This document shows, one piece after another, positions 8,561-16,134 of a DNA stretch of 45,314 bases. The position numbers and the translations under genes are program-made. The DNA is taken from NCBI GenBank assembly GCA_014729505.1, contig WJJS01000018.1, positions 1-45,314 of the forward strand, read 5' to 3'. The first letter of the stretch is position 1; every line of letters begins with the position of its first letter. The DNA comes from Candidatus Woesearchaeota archaeon. GTDB lineage: Archaea; Nanobdellota; Nanobdellia; Woesearchaeales; ARS49. The notes beneath the pieces were generated by a model. The model was not told where the DNA came from and made no database searches. It saw nothing but the letters and a program-made list of their open reading frames with translations.

Positions 8561-9601
8561 ATGAAGATCATCTTTGCAGATTACAAACATGGAAAGGTCA
8601 AACTGCAAGCGGAAACAAAGGACGACCTCTGGCATTTAAGCCACCTGATAGACCAGGGCGATCACGTTACTGGCAAGACCCAACGAAAGATCAAGAAAAA
8701 CGATGAAGCAGATGCGGTCAAGAGAACAATGACACTCACTATACTAGTAACAACTATCGAGTATGATGCAACCCTTCGCGTCGCAGGAACAGTAAGCCAA
8801 GGACCAGAAGACGTGCCGCAAGGCAGCCATCATACGATAAGCGTGGAACCCGGAACAACCATTTCCATAACAAAACCGAAATGGTACGGTTATCAATTGC
8901 AACGCATTAAAGACGCACAAGAAAGTCAGCACGCACCATTACTCATCGTTGTCTTCGATCGCGAAAACGCAATCATTGCACAAACGAGAGCATCAGGGTA
9001 CAAAGTTCTCGCAGAACTGACAGGAGACGTCGCAAAAAAACGGATCGCAGAACTTCCAAAAGGCAACTTTTATGATATGCTGATTAAAATTATGGAAGAC
9101 TACACTGCACGATTACAACCACGGGCCATCGTACTTGGCAGCCCGTCGTTTTGGAAAGAAGAACTCCTCAAACGATTGCACAACAAAGACATGGAGAAAA
9201 AAATCGTACAGGCCACCTGTTCAGGAGTGAACCGTAATGCCATTGATGAAATTCTGAAACGACCGGAGACAAAAGCAGCACTCGCTCAAGAACGGGCAGC
9301 AAAAGAAATGAAACTCGTCGATGAACTGCTCGTTGCGATCAGTAATGACAGACCTGCCGCGTACGGCACAGAACAAGTTACGCTTGCAGAACAACTGGGC
9401 GCGATAAAAACATTGCTTGTTACTGACGCACTCATTCAAGAACAAAAAAAACAAGGAACGTTCGACACATTGGACGCCATCATGAAAAGCGTCGACACAA
9501 AAAAAGGGGAGATACACATTATCAGCAGCGAACACAGCGGCGGGCAAAAACTTGACGGCATTGGAGGCATTGGTGCATTACTGCGGTTTCCACTGCCATA
9601 A
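8561..9601 (+). CDS. pelA: Pelota (Dom34), mRNA surveillance and ribosome rescue factor
   Basis: A 346-residue eRF1-like protein that, with aEF1A or ABCE1, dissociates ribosomes stalled on broken or non-stop mRNAs. The N-terminal domain opens with 'DDLWHLSHLIDQGDHV' and carries a KPKWYGYQLQRIKDA stretch at its end, both characteristic of Dom34/Pelota. The central domain has LLIVVFDRENAIIA and 'GSPSFWKEEL'; the C-terminal domain has 'HIISSEHSGGQKLDGIGGIG'. The GGQ motif of true release factors is absent from the central domain, as expected for Pelota. I chose the ATG at 8561 because homology begins there and a TATA box lies 27 nt upstream; the frame is open further upstream. Confidence 0.96.
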   Translation: MKIIFADYKHGKVKLQAETKDDLWHLSHLIDQGDHVTGKTQRKIKKNDEADAVKRTMTLTILVTTIEYDATLRVAGTVSQGPEDVPQGSHHTISVEPGTTISITKPKWYGYQLQRIKDAQESQHAPLLIVVFDRENAIIAQTRASGYKVLAELTGDVAKKRIAELPKGNFYDMLIKIMEDYTARLQPRAIVLGSPSFWKEELLKRLHNKDMEKKIVQATCSGVNRNAIDEILKRPETKAALAQERAAKEMKLVDELLVAISNDRPAAYGTEQVTLAEQLGAIKTLLVTDALIQEQKKQGTFDTLDAIMKSVDTKKGEIHIISSEHSGGQKLDGIGGIGALLRFPLP

Positions 9602-9647
9602 ATCATCATCCTGTTGCTTATAGTTCATAAATTTCTCTACAACAATA

Positions 9648-9656
9648 CTTATATAG
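9648..9656 (+). promoter_or_regulatory. TATA box of the trmB-like gene
   Basis: CTTATATAG lies about 140 bp before the ATG at 9793. Transcription would begin near 9678-9682 and give a leader of about 110 nt, unlike the leaderless pattern elsewhere in the window. Confidence 0.5.
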
Positions 9657-9692
9657 ATCAAGCACTTCCCAGTATTCACTAAAGAGTAGGTG

Positions 9693-9780
9693 CCTTTTTG
9701 TTATGAGTCGAGAATCAAAAAAGTAAATCGTAACATATTAATAGCAGTAACGATTTACCTCAGACTAATAACAAAAAAGG
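9693..9780 (+). promoter_or_regulatory. Nested double inverted repeat in the leader of the TrmB-family gene
   Basis: Two nested inverted repeats fill the leader. The outer arms are 9693-9709 and 9763-9780: four pairs, one mismatch, ten pairs, a one-base bulge and two G-C pairs. The inner arms are GTAAATCGT (9723-9731) and ACGATTTAC (9750-9758), nine perfect pairs around an 18-nt loop. The outer 3' arm runs directly into the Shine-Dalgarno sequence GGGGAGGAA (9780-9788), so an RNA hairpin could limit access to it. As DNA, the inner dyad could instead be an operator for the regulator itself. The pairing is seen in the sequence; the role is inference. Confidence 0.6.
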
Positions 9781-9792
9781 GGGAGGAATTAC

Positions 9793-10593
9793 ATGATCGT
9801 TAAAGAAGAGTTTTTGTCCAAACTACGCCGTTACTTTGGGCTCAACCTTTACGAGGTAAAGATTTGGACTGCGCTGCTGTCTCGAGGCATCGCCACTGCA
9901 GGAGAATTGTCAGACATTGCAAACGTTCCGCGCTCACGAAGCTACGACGTCCTCGAAAGTCTGGAACGCAAAGGATTTGTCGTGATGAAGCTTGGAAAAC
10001 CAATCAAGTACATCGCCGTAGCGCCGGGAGAAGTGGTAGGCCGCGTAAAGAAAAATATGAAAGCAGAAGCTGACGAGCGCATCGCACGACTCGACAAGCT
10101 CAAAAGCACAGACCTGCTACGCGAACTCAATACACTACATTCTCAAGGAATAGAACTCATAGAACCAACAGAACTATCAGGCAGTCTTCGTGGACGACAC
10201 AATCTCTACAACCATATGGAACTCGCGATACGTAACGCGCAAAAAAGCGTCACGATCATGACCACCGCACAAGGCCTGCAACGAAAAGTTGAAGGTCTTA
10301 AACCCACATTTGACAAACTCAAAAAACGAGGCGTCAAAATTCGCATCGCAGCACCATTAACAAAAGAAAACAAAGATGCAGTGGACGGTATTAGCAAAGT
10401 AGCAGAAGTCAGACATGCAGACATGCCAGGACGCTTTTGCGTTATCGACGGCAAAGAAGTCATTTTCATGGCACTCGATGACAAAGAAGTACACCCTACT
10501 TACGATGTAGGTATCTGGGTGAACACGCCATTCTTTGCAAACGCACTAGAAAACCTGTTTAATAGTACTTGGAAAGGATTAAAACCCAAGTAA
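9793..10593 (+). CDS. TrmB-family transcriptional regulator
   Basis: A 266-residue regulator. The N-terminal winged helix spans about residues 8-75 (FGLNLYEVKIWTALLSRGI, 'AGELSDIANVPRSRSYDVLE', LERKGFVVMK) and is followed by a short coiled segment. A C-terminal PLD-like effector domain (about 125-266) contains 'KSVTIMTTAQGL', KKRGVKIRIAAP and a final GIWVNTPFF block. TrmB proteins control sugar or central-metabolism genes and respond to small ligands; the ligand here is unknown. A strong Shine-Dalgarno sequence precedes the ATG, and the leader holds the nested inverted repeats at 9693-9780, which suggests self-regulation. It is monocistronic, with a T-rich stretch after the stop. Confidence 0.9.
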   Translation: MIVKEEFLSKLRRYFGLNLYEVKIWTALLSRGIATAGELSDIANVPRSRSYDVLESLERKGFVVMKLGKPIKYIAVAPGEVVGRVKKNMKAEADERIARLDKLKSTDLLRELNTLHSQGIELIEPTELSGSLRGRHNLYNHMELAIRNAQKSVTIMTTAQGLQRKVEGLKPTFDKLKKRGVKIRIAAPLTKENKDAVDGISKVAEVRHADMPGRFCVIDGKEVIFMALDDKEVHPTYDVGIWVNTPFFANALENLFNSTWKGLKPK

Positions 10594-10610
10594 TTTTTTC
10601 CTTTTTCTTC
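10592..10610 (+). terminator. T-rich terminator after the trmB-like gene
   Basis: Two T runs (six and five T) directly follow the stop codon, the usual form of archaeal factor-independent termination. The next promoter box begins at 10619. Confidence 0.5.
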
Positions 10611-10618
10611 ACCACAAT

Positions 10619-10628
10619 CCTTTTATAG
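10619..10628 (+). promoter_or_regulatory. TATA box of pheST
   Basis: CCTTTTATAG is centred 26 nt before the pheS ATG at 10650. Confidence 0.55.
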
Positions 10629-10649
10629 ATTACGAAGGCACGATCACAC

Positions 10650-12170
10650 ATGAACATTGACAAGGTCATTGCAGGACTGCACCCACTTGAACGAGCAGTC
10701 ATCCCAGTACTCAAAGAGCACAAAGAACTACGCTCCATTGCCAAAGCAGCACAACTTCAAGAAGTCAAAGCAATGAGAGCACTGCAATGGTTAGAAAACA
10801 AAGACGTTCTCAAAAGAACAACAGAAGTTCAGAAAATCATTACACTCGACAAAGACGGAAAACAATACAAAAAAGGACAAATTCCAGAACGCATCTTTCT
10901 TGAAGCACTCAGTACCGGAGCAAAAACAAAAGAAGACATCATCAAAGCAGGCATAGCCGAACCAGTACTCAACAGCATAATCGGACTGTTACGACAAGAA
11001 AAACTCATTACCATAACAAAAGAAAAAGAGCTCGTATTTGCCATAACAGACAAAGGAACAAAAGCACTGAACAATCCACTACCGCTTGAGACATTTCTCC
11101 AACACGATTTTCCACAACCAGCAACAGCATTCGACAAACAACTCATCAAAGACTACGCCAAACGACGCATCATCACCATAGAACAACACCGCATTACCAC
11201 CATCACCCTCACAGCGCTAGGCAAAAAACTGGTTGAAGCAAATCTGGAAGACCTGGACGTAATCGAAGCCATCACAAAAGACGTCATCAAAAACGAAACA
11301 TGGAAAGAAAAACAGTTCCGCAATTATGACGTCACCATCAATGTACCAGCGATTCACGGCGGCAAACGACACTTCGTCAAACAAGCAATAGATTCTGCCA
11401 AACGCATATGGCTCGACATGGGATTTGAAGAAATGGAAGGCACGATCGTCAATACGAGTTTCTGGAACTTTGACGCACTCTTTACCGCCCAAGATCATCC
11501 TGTGCGAGAAATGCAAGACACCTTTTACGTAGAAGATCCAGTGCACGGAAAACTACCCAACCTCAAACTGGTACGAGCAGTACAAGAGATGCACGAGCAC
11601 GGCGATGAAATTTCAAGCAAGGGATGGCAGTATCAGTGGGACAAAAACGAAGCTATAAAAAACGTTCTTCGCACACACACAACCGTCTTAAGCGCACAAA
11701 CACTTGCACGACTCAAACAAACAGACCTGCCAGCAAAATTCTTTGCCGTTGGCAAATGCTTTAGAAACGAAGCAGTTGACTGGTCGCACCTTTTCGAATT
11801 CAATCAAACAGAAGGCATCGTGGTTGATCCAAACGCAAACTTTCGCCACCTCCTGGGATATCTCAAACTCTTCTTTAAAAAAATGGGATTTGAACGAGCA
11901 CGTTTTCGACCGGCGTACTTTCCATACACAGAACCATCGGTGGAAATCGACGTGTTCCACCCAGTACACAATACCTGGTTTGAACTAGGCGGCGCAGGAA
12001 TTTTTCGACCAGAAGTCGTCGTCCCATTACTCGGCAAAGATGTACCAGTCCTCGCATGGGGGCCGGGCTTTGACCGCATCATCCTCGAATATTACAAAAT
12101 CAACGATATCCGCGATTTATACCGCAACGATGTCAAACAATTAAGAGAAATGAAAACCTGGAGCCGATAA
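10650..12170 (+). CDS. pheS: Phenylalanyl-tRNA synthetase alpha subunit
   Basis: Catalytic subunit of the class II PheRS heterotetramer, 506 residues, archaeal/eukaryotic size. The N-terminal 200 residues hold winged-helix-like tRNA/DNA-binding modules (such as 'HKELRSIAKAAQLQEVKAMR'). The catalytic core follows, with motif 2 containing FRNEAVDWSHLFEFNQTEG and motif 3 containing 'WGPGFDRIILEYY'. The phenylalanine pocket stretch 'WFELGGAGIFRPEV' is present. The stop overlaps the pheT start (TAATG), so the two subunits are translationally coupled. Confidence 0.96.
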   Translation: MNIDKVIAGLHPLERAVIPVLKEHKELRSIAKAAQLQEVKAMRALQWLENKDVLKRTTEVQKIITLDKDGKQYKKGQIPERIFLEALSTGAKTKEDIIKAGIAEPVLNSIIGLLRQEKLITITKEKELVFAITDKGTKALNNPLPLETFLQHDFPQPATAFDKQLIKDYAKRRIITIEQHRITTITLTALGKKLVEANLEDLDVIEAITKDVIKNETWKEKQFRNYDVTINVPAIHGGKRHFVKQAIDSAKRIWLDMGFEEMEGTIVNTSFWNFDALFTAQDHPVREMQDTFYVEDPVHGKLPNLKLVRAVQEMHEHGDEISSKGWQYQWDKNEAIKNVLRTHTTVLSAQTLARLKQTDLPAKFFAVGKCFRNEAVDWSHLFEFNQTEGIVVDPNANFRHLLGYLKLFFKKMGFERARFRPAYFPYTEPSVEIDVFHPVHNTWFELGGAGIFRPEVVVPLLGKDVPVLAWGPGFDRIILEYYKINDIRDLYRNDVKQLREMKTWSR

Positions 12171-13852
12171 TGCCAACCGTAAACCTTAGCAAAAAAGTCC
12201 TTGAAAAACTCGTTGGAAAGAAACTATCACTTGACATGCTCAAAGATCGCATCAGCATGCTTGGCACAGATCTCGAACACATTAAAGACGACGAGATCAA
12301 AGTGGAAGTCTTTCCCAACAGACCAGACATGTTAAGCGAACAGGGATTCGCACGCGCATTTTCAAGTTTTATCGGTGTGAAAACAGGTCTGCGAGAATAC
12401 AAAGTGAAGAAATCCGGACACCATATTATTGTTGACAATTCCGTTACGATGCGACCATACACTGCATGCGCCATAGTCAAAAATCTGACAATGACCGATG
12501 AGAGAATCCGCGAAATCATGCAAATGCAGGAAAAACTCGCGACGACACATGGACGCGGTCGTAAAAAAAGTTGTTATGGCATTTATCCCGTTGACAAAGT
12601 TCACTTCCCCATCACCTATACTGCAAAAGATCCGGCAACACTCTCCTTTACACCGCTGGGATTTGATCAGAAGATCAAGGCAAGCGAAATCGTGGAGACA
12701 CATCCAACAGGACCAAAATACGCCCACATCTCACAAGACTGGAAAAAATATCCATTCTACATCGACGCACATCATAACGTGATGAGCATGCTTCCATTTA
12801 CCAACAGCAACGATACTGGTCGCGTTGAACTCGACACAAAAAACATCTTTATAGAATGCACAGGAACAGAACAACACAATGTCGAACTCGCACTGCACAT
12901 GTTTTGCGCGATGTTTTCAGATATGGGAGGAGACATCTACAGTCTCGAGATAAGATATCCAGACAATACACTCACCACCCCGCGAATGGACGCAACACCA
13001 ATGGACTTCGACTTGAAATACATCAACAGAATACTCGGACTCTCGTTAAGTGAAAAAGAAGCCACAACACTGCTTAAAAAAATGGGTTATGGTTACAAAA
13101 AAGGAAAAGTACTCGTTCCAGCATATCGAGCAGACATTCTCGGACAAATAGATTTTGCAGAGGACATCGCCATAGCATACGGATATGAACACTTCACTGA
13201 AGAACTCCCACAGGTTGCAACAATAGGAAAAGAATCACCACAAGCAATACTGGAAAGAACCATCGCACACGTGCTTACAGGACTTGGCATGCTAGAATTA
13301 CAAACATATCACCTATCAAACACCGCCCTGCAAACAAGCGACATGTCAGTGAACACAACAAAAACAAACCAGGACGCGAAGAAAAAAACAAAAAGTGCGG
13401 TGATCGAACTGGCCAACAGCGTATCAGAAGATTATCACTGCCTGCGATCATGGATGCTTCCAGGACTCATTGAAGTGCTCTCACACAATAAACATCACGA
13501 GTACCCACAAAAATTATTCGATATGGGAAAAGTATTCAAAAAAGGAAAGACCGAAACAGGCGTTGAAGAGGACACCCACCTAGGCCTCATCATCAGTCAC
13601 GACAAAGCAGACTATACAGACATACGACAAGTCATCGATTACCTCACAACAGCACTAAACAAAGAAATCACCATAGAAGAAACCACTCATCCAAGTTTTG
13701 TGCCCGGACGCTGCGCGCAAGGCATACACAAAGGAAAAGTCATTGCGACATTTGGAGAACTACATCCAGAAATTCTTGCACGATTCAAACTCGAACTGCC
13801 CGTCGCGGCCGGTGAGATCGATCTTTCTGCATTCCAGACCATTTCTCAATAA
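12170..13852 (+). CDS. pheT: Phenylalanyl-tRNA synthetase beta subunit
   Basis: Structural subunit of PheRS, 560 residues, the short archaeal/eukaryotic form without a bacterial N-terminal EMAP domain. The opening 'LGTDLEHIKDDEIKVEVFPNRPDML' region matches the B1 start. A B3/B4 editing-type domain (around residues 90-240) contains 'THGRGRKKSCYGIYPVD', B5 contains RILGLSLSEKEATTLLKKMGY, and the catalytic-like B6/B7 region contains 'RSWMLPGLIEVLSHNKHHEYPQKLFDMGKVF'-type motifs in order. The last 90 bp are overlapped on the other strand by the tail of a damaged membrane-protein gene. Confidence 0.95.
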   Translation: MPTVNLSKKVLEKLVGKKLSLDMLKDRISMLGTDLEHIKDDEIKVEVFPNRPDMLSEQGFARAFSSFIGVKTGLREYKVKKSGHHIIVDNSVTMRPYTACAIVKNLTMTDERIREIMQMQEKLATTHGRGRKKSCYGIYPVDKVHFPITYTAKDPATLSFTPLGFDQKIKASEIVETHPTGPKYAHISQDWKKYPFYIDAHHNVMSMLPFTNSNDTGRVELDTKNIFIECTGTEQHNVELALHMFCAMFSDMGGDIYSLEIRYPDNTLTTPRMDATPMDFDLKYINRILGLSLSEKEATTLLKKMGYGYKKGKVLVPAYRADILGQIDFAEDIAIAYGYEHFTEELPQVATIGKESPQAILERTIAHVLTGLGMLELQTYHLSNTALQTSDMSVNTTKTNQDAKKKTKSAVIELANSVSEDYHCLRSWMLPGLIEVLSHNKHHEYPQKLFDMGKVFKKGKTETGVEEDTHLGLIISHDKADYTDIRQVIDYLTTALNKEITIEETTHPSFVPGRCAQGIHKGKVIATFGELHPEILARFKLELPVAAGEIDLSAFQTISQ

Positions 13853-14148
13853 ACAAGAGCTATAACTTGCCAAAAAAATATGAAAAAGAGCGATAAGCAT
13901 CATAAACACCATCAAGAATACAATCAGTAACACAAAGAGCAAGACACCGCCAATAATCAACCACACAAAAGAAGGAAAAACATAGTTCAACACTACACCC
14001 GCACTCCCTAGAGCAAATCCAGGAATAGCCACGAGAAGCCCGCAAACGCAACAATCAAACCCAGAAAAAACCAGCGCCTGATAGAAACAGGAACAATAGC
14101 CTTCTTTGTACGATCAATACAGTCACTGAGAACATCAGTAGCACTCAT
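13760..14148 (-). pseudogene. Frameshifted and probably truncated membrane protein
   Basis: An ATG at 14148, overlapping the L14e stop as TAATG, opens a frame reading MSATDVLSDCIDRTKKAIV and 'RRWFFLGLIVAFAGF', which stops at TAG after about 46 codons (near 14009). A hydrophobic frame then continues one phase away from about 14032 (AIPGFALGSAGVVLNYVFPS, then 'LIIGGVLLFVLLIVFLMVF') to 13760. One inserted base near 14035 in the CGGGCTTCTC stretch would join them into one protein of about 130 residues. The N-terminal style (a DRTKK...RW..LG.I pattern, then TMs) resembles archaeal multi-TM DUF proteins that are normally about 250 residues, so the C-terminus is probably also missing. It could be a sequencing error, a dying gene or a programmed frameshift. 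Confidence 0.5.
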
Positions 14149-14492
14149 TACTGAGCAGCAACCTTCTTAGGTTTAGACGTCTTCTTCGCCTTTTTAACCG
14201 CCTTTATGCGACCCTTTCGCACACGACGAGGACGGGCCTCAGCTTTTTTAGGCGTAGTCCTTCGAACCTTGAGTCCGATACGCTCACACGCGGCAGCCAC
14301 TTCTTCAGACGACGCCTTTGCTTTCAACTCTACCTTTTGTTCAAGAGGAAGCAAATGAGCAACGCTCACCTTACGGCGGCGCGTCTCCCCATCAACCAGG
14401 ACAAAATGCTTGTCAAGAACATCAACTACAAGACATTTCTGGCCGGCATCACGACCTGCAAGTTTCACACAAACGCGACCGACCTCAAACAT
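14148..14492 (-). CDS. rpl14e: 50S ribosomal protein L14e
   Basis: Large-subunit ribosomal protein found in archaea and eukaryotes, 114 residues. The N-terminal KOW-like SH3 barrel is clear: 'FEVGRVCVKLAGRDAGQKC', LVVDVLDKHFVLVDG, TRRRKVSVAHLLPL. The C-terminal 40 residues are a Lys/Arg/Ala-rich tail (KKAEARPRRVRKGRIK and beyond), longer than in most archaea, where L14e is about 80-95 residues. The start overlaps the L34e stop by 8 bp, so the pair is cotranscribed. Confidence 0.95.
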   Translation of the reverse strand: MFEVGRVCVKLAGRDAGQKCLVVDVLDKHFVLVDGETRRRKVSVAHLLPLEQKVELKAKASSEEVAAACERIGLKVRRTTPKKAEARPRRVRKGRIKAVKKAKKTSKPKKVAAQ

Positions 14493-14748
14493 ATTCCTGC
14501 TTCACCTTCGCCCGCAAACACGCACTACAAAGCACACCACCAAAAGGGCGCTCAGGACGCTTATGCGTTTTAGGCATATTCTGCAACGTCGAAGGAAGCG
14601 CACGAGGCACACCCTTCAACAACGCCCCACAAGGACAATGCGCAGCCTTAGGCGTACGGCGCTTAAATACCCGGGCCTTGGTACCGCCTGGCGTCATTAC
14701 ATGAACGCGGCGAAAGGTCCGTGATTTCGTCTTATGAGGGCTAGTCAT
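14485..14748 (-). CDS. rpl34e: 50S ribosomal protein L34e
   Basis: An 87-residue large-subunit protein with the expected 'SRTFRRVHVMTPGGTKARVF' start and a CPCG...CSAC zinc-ribbon pair (about residues 38-73). The ATG at 14748 is chosen because family homology starts there and the TATA box at 14771-14778 is 27 nt upstream, although the frame is open to 14808. It is first in the L34e-L14e pair. Confidence 0.95.
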   Translation of the reverse strand: MTSPHKTKSRTFRRVHVMTPGGTKARVFKRRTPKAAHCPCGALLKGVPRALPSTLQNMPKTHKRPERPFGGVLCSACLRAKVKQEYV

Positions 14749-14770
14749 GAAACAACCGGAATAGCGTCCC

Positions 14771-14778
14771 TTTAAAAA
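14771..14778 (-). promoter_or_regulatory. TATA box of rpl34e-rpl14e
   Basis: TTTAAAAA on the plus strand (TTTTTAAA on the minus) is centred 27 nt before the L34e ATG. Confidence 0.5.
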
Positions 14779-14810
14779 GGTTTTGCTTGCACAGGCTCCT
14801 ATCCACAACG

Positions 14811-14819
14811 CTTAAAAAC
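14811..14819 (+). promoter_or_regulatory. TATA box of the 14841 gene
   Basis: CTTAAAAAC is centred 27 nt before the ATG at 14841. This is the reason for placing the start there rather than at 14787. Confidence 0.5.
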
Positions 14820-14840
14820 ACGACAACACCGAGCGACATC

Positions 14841-15317
14841 ATGGAAACCTACACTCCACAAGCCTTGCAAGCGATGCGCGAACAATTCCGACGACAACAC
14901 TATCCGGAAATTCACGCAGAAATCGAAGGCATCCCTTTTTCCTATTTTGTCCTGCCACAATCACTCAATCCCGATCTAGAAGATTTTGCCTTTTGCATGC
15001 AGCACGAACAGGACCGCACACAACATCTCTACGGCGTAAGTGATAATCTGCCAGAACACCTGCGACCTTTTTGGGCAGTGCACGAAGTCATAGAGTACCG
15101 CGAACACGAAACAACACGCGGACGATGTCGACGAGCTCTAAAACGAGAATTGACAATGATTCCGCAAACACTGCAAGAAGAATACCTTCCCCGACGAAGA
15201 GCGTTCTTTGCACGACTCATCGCGTACGCCAGTCAGCACGGATATGCACAAGACGATATCAACGAATTTCGCGCAAGCCTAGAACATCTCGAACAGGAAT
15301 GCAAAGATAAGCTTTAA
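14841..15317 (+). CDS. Hypothetical soluble protein, His/Glu/Arg-rich
   Basis: A 158-residue protein I do not recognise. It is predicted to be mainly helical, with no signal peptide or TM. A His-Glu cluster, 'FWAVHEVIEYREHETTRG' (about residues 80-97), stands out and could bind metal, in the manner of HExxE-type helices. A second helix reads LERREL-like charged repeats towards the end (RASLEHLEQECKDKL). The start at 14841 follows the promoter spacing; an in-frame ATG at 14787 would add 18 residues. It is followed after 25 bp by the ThiI-like gene, whose TATA box overlaps this gene's stop. Confidence 0.7.
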   Translation: METYTPQALQAMREQFRRQHYPEIHAEIEGIPFSYFVLPQSLNPDLEDFAFCMQHEQDRTQHLYGVSDNLPEHLRPFWAVHEVIEYREHETTRGRCRRALKRELTMIPQTLQEEYLPRRRAFFARLIAYASQHGYAQDDINEFRASLEHLEQECKDKL

Positions 15318-15320
15318 AAC
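15311..15320 (+). promoter_or_regulatory. TATA box of the thiI-like/ttuA-like pair
   Basis: GCTTTAAAAC overlaps the stop codon of the preceding gene and is centred 28 nt before the ATG at 15343. Confidence 0.5.
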
Positions 15321-15342
15321 TGACGGGTAAAGGACCATATCC

Positions 15343-16134
15343 ATGACCGTTTTTATTGTTCGCTATGCAGAAATAGCACTCAAAGGAAAGAATCGAGGAC
15401 GATTCGAACACCAACTCATTCGCAACATAAGGGATTGTGCAGCCTATCACGGAGCAACAATTGACAAGATCGAGCGATTGTACGGCCGCATCCTCGTCTG
15501 GGGAGAGCGGCTAGAAGTCCTGCGCACCGTGTTTGGCATTTCAAGCATCAGTCCGGCACAGGAATGCGAGCGTAACATCGACAGCATGTACACTGCCGCG
15601 CTGCAACTCGTCAAGAAAAGGGCGCCTGAAACATTCTGTTTGAAAACACAACGATTAGACAAAACCTTTGCCCACACGAGTATGGAAGTGAGTAAAATCA
15701 TCGGCAAAAAAATGGAACAACAAACACACATCCCTGTCAACCTACAACAAGCAGCACTCACCATAGGGATAGAAATCATGCCAAAACACGTGCTTATTTT
15801 TAGCGAAAAAATAGAATGCTTTGGAGGACTTCCCGTCGGCGTTGACAGTATAGCGCACATAATTGTACAACACAAAAAAGACGTCCTGGCAGGACTGCTC
15901 ATGATGAAACGAGGATGCCAGCTTATCTGCCAGGACCATCCATACACCAGAATACTGCAATCCTACGGTCAGCGAGAAATGCACAAAAAAACACCGTTTC
16001 ACATCGCATCTGACAATAACGGTCGCATCACGGACTACCATCCGACCACCTTTTATCCGCTAATCAGTTATACAGACGAGGAGATAACACATGAAGTTGA
16101 CAATTTTCAACAAGTGCTCGACGATCTCCACTAA
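15343..16134 (+). CDS. ThiI-like THUMP protein with degenerate, shortened PP-loop domain
   Basis: ThiI makes 4-thiouridine at position 8 of tRNA, using an N-terminal ferredoxin-like domain, a THUMP RNA-binding domain and a PP-loop ATPase. Here the first two are intact (residues 1-160): FIVRYAEIALKGKNRGRFE, 'RNIRDCAAYHGATIDKIERL', VFGISSISPAQE, 'HTSMEVSKIIGKKMEQQT', then FGGLPVGVDS at 160-169. The PP-loop that should read SGGxDS is replaced by QHKKD while the flanking LPVG and LMMKRGC are kept. Only about 70 residues follow instead of roughly 180, ending with a recognisable YPLISYTDEEI. It is thus catalytically dead by the usual rule but probably still binds tRNA. The next gene, an intact PP-loop thiolase, overlaps it by 44 bp. 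Confidence 0.88.
   Translation: MTVFIVRYAEIALKGKNRGRFEHQLIRNIRDCAAYHGATIDKIERLYGRILVWGERLEVLRTVFGISSISPAQECERNIDSMYTAALQLVKKRAPETFCLKTQRLDKTFAHTSMEVSKIIGKKMEQQTHIPVNLQQAALTIGIEIMPKHVLIFSEKIECFGGLPVGVDSIAHIIVQHKKDVLAGLLMMKRGCQLICQDHPYTRILQSYGQREMHKKTPFHIASDNNGRITDYHPTTFYPLISYTDEEITHEVDNFQQVLDDLH

Noticed and set aside
9693-9780. Nested inverted repeats considered as a transcription terminator or a single CRISPR-like unit
   Set aside because: They lie between a TATA box and the gene's ATG, lack a T run after the hairpin and occur once, so a leader or operator role fits better.
15447-15947. 166-codon minus-strand frame inside the ThiI-like gene
   Set aside because: Cys/Ser/Met-rich with no recognisable domain, while the plus frame carries a full THUMP domain.
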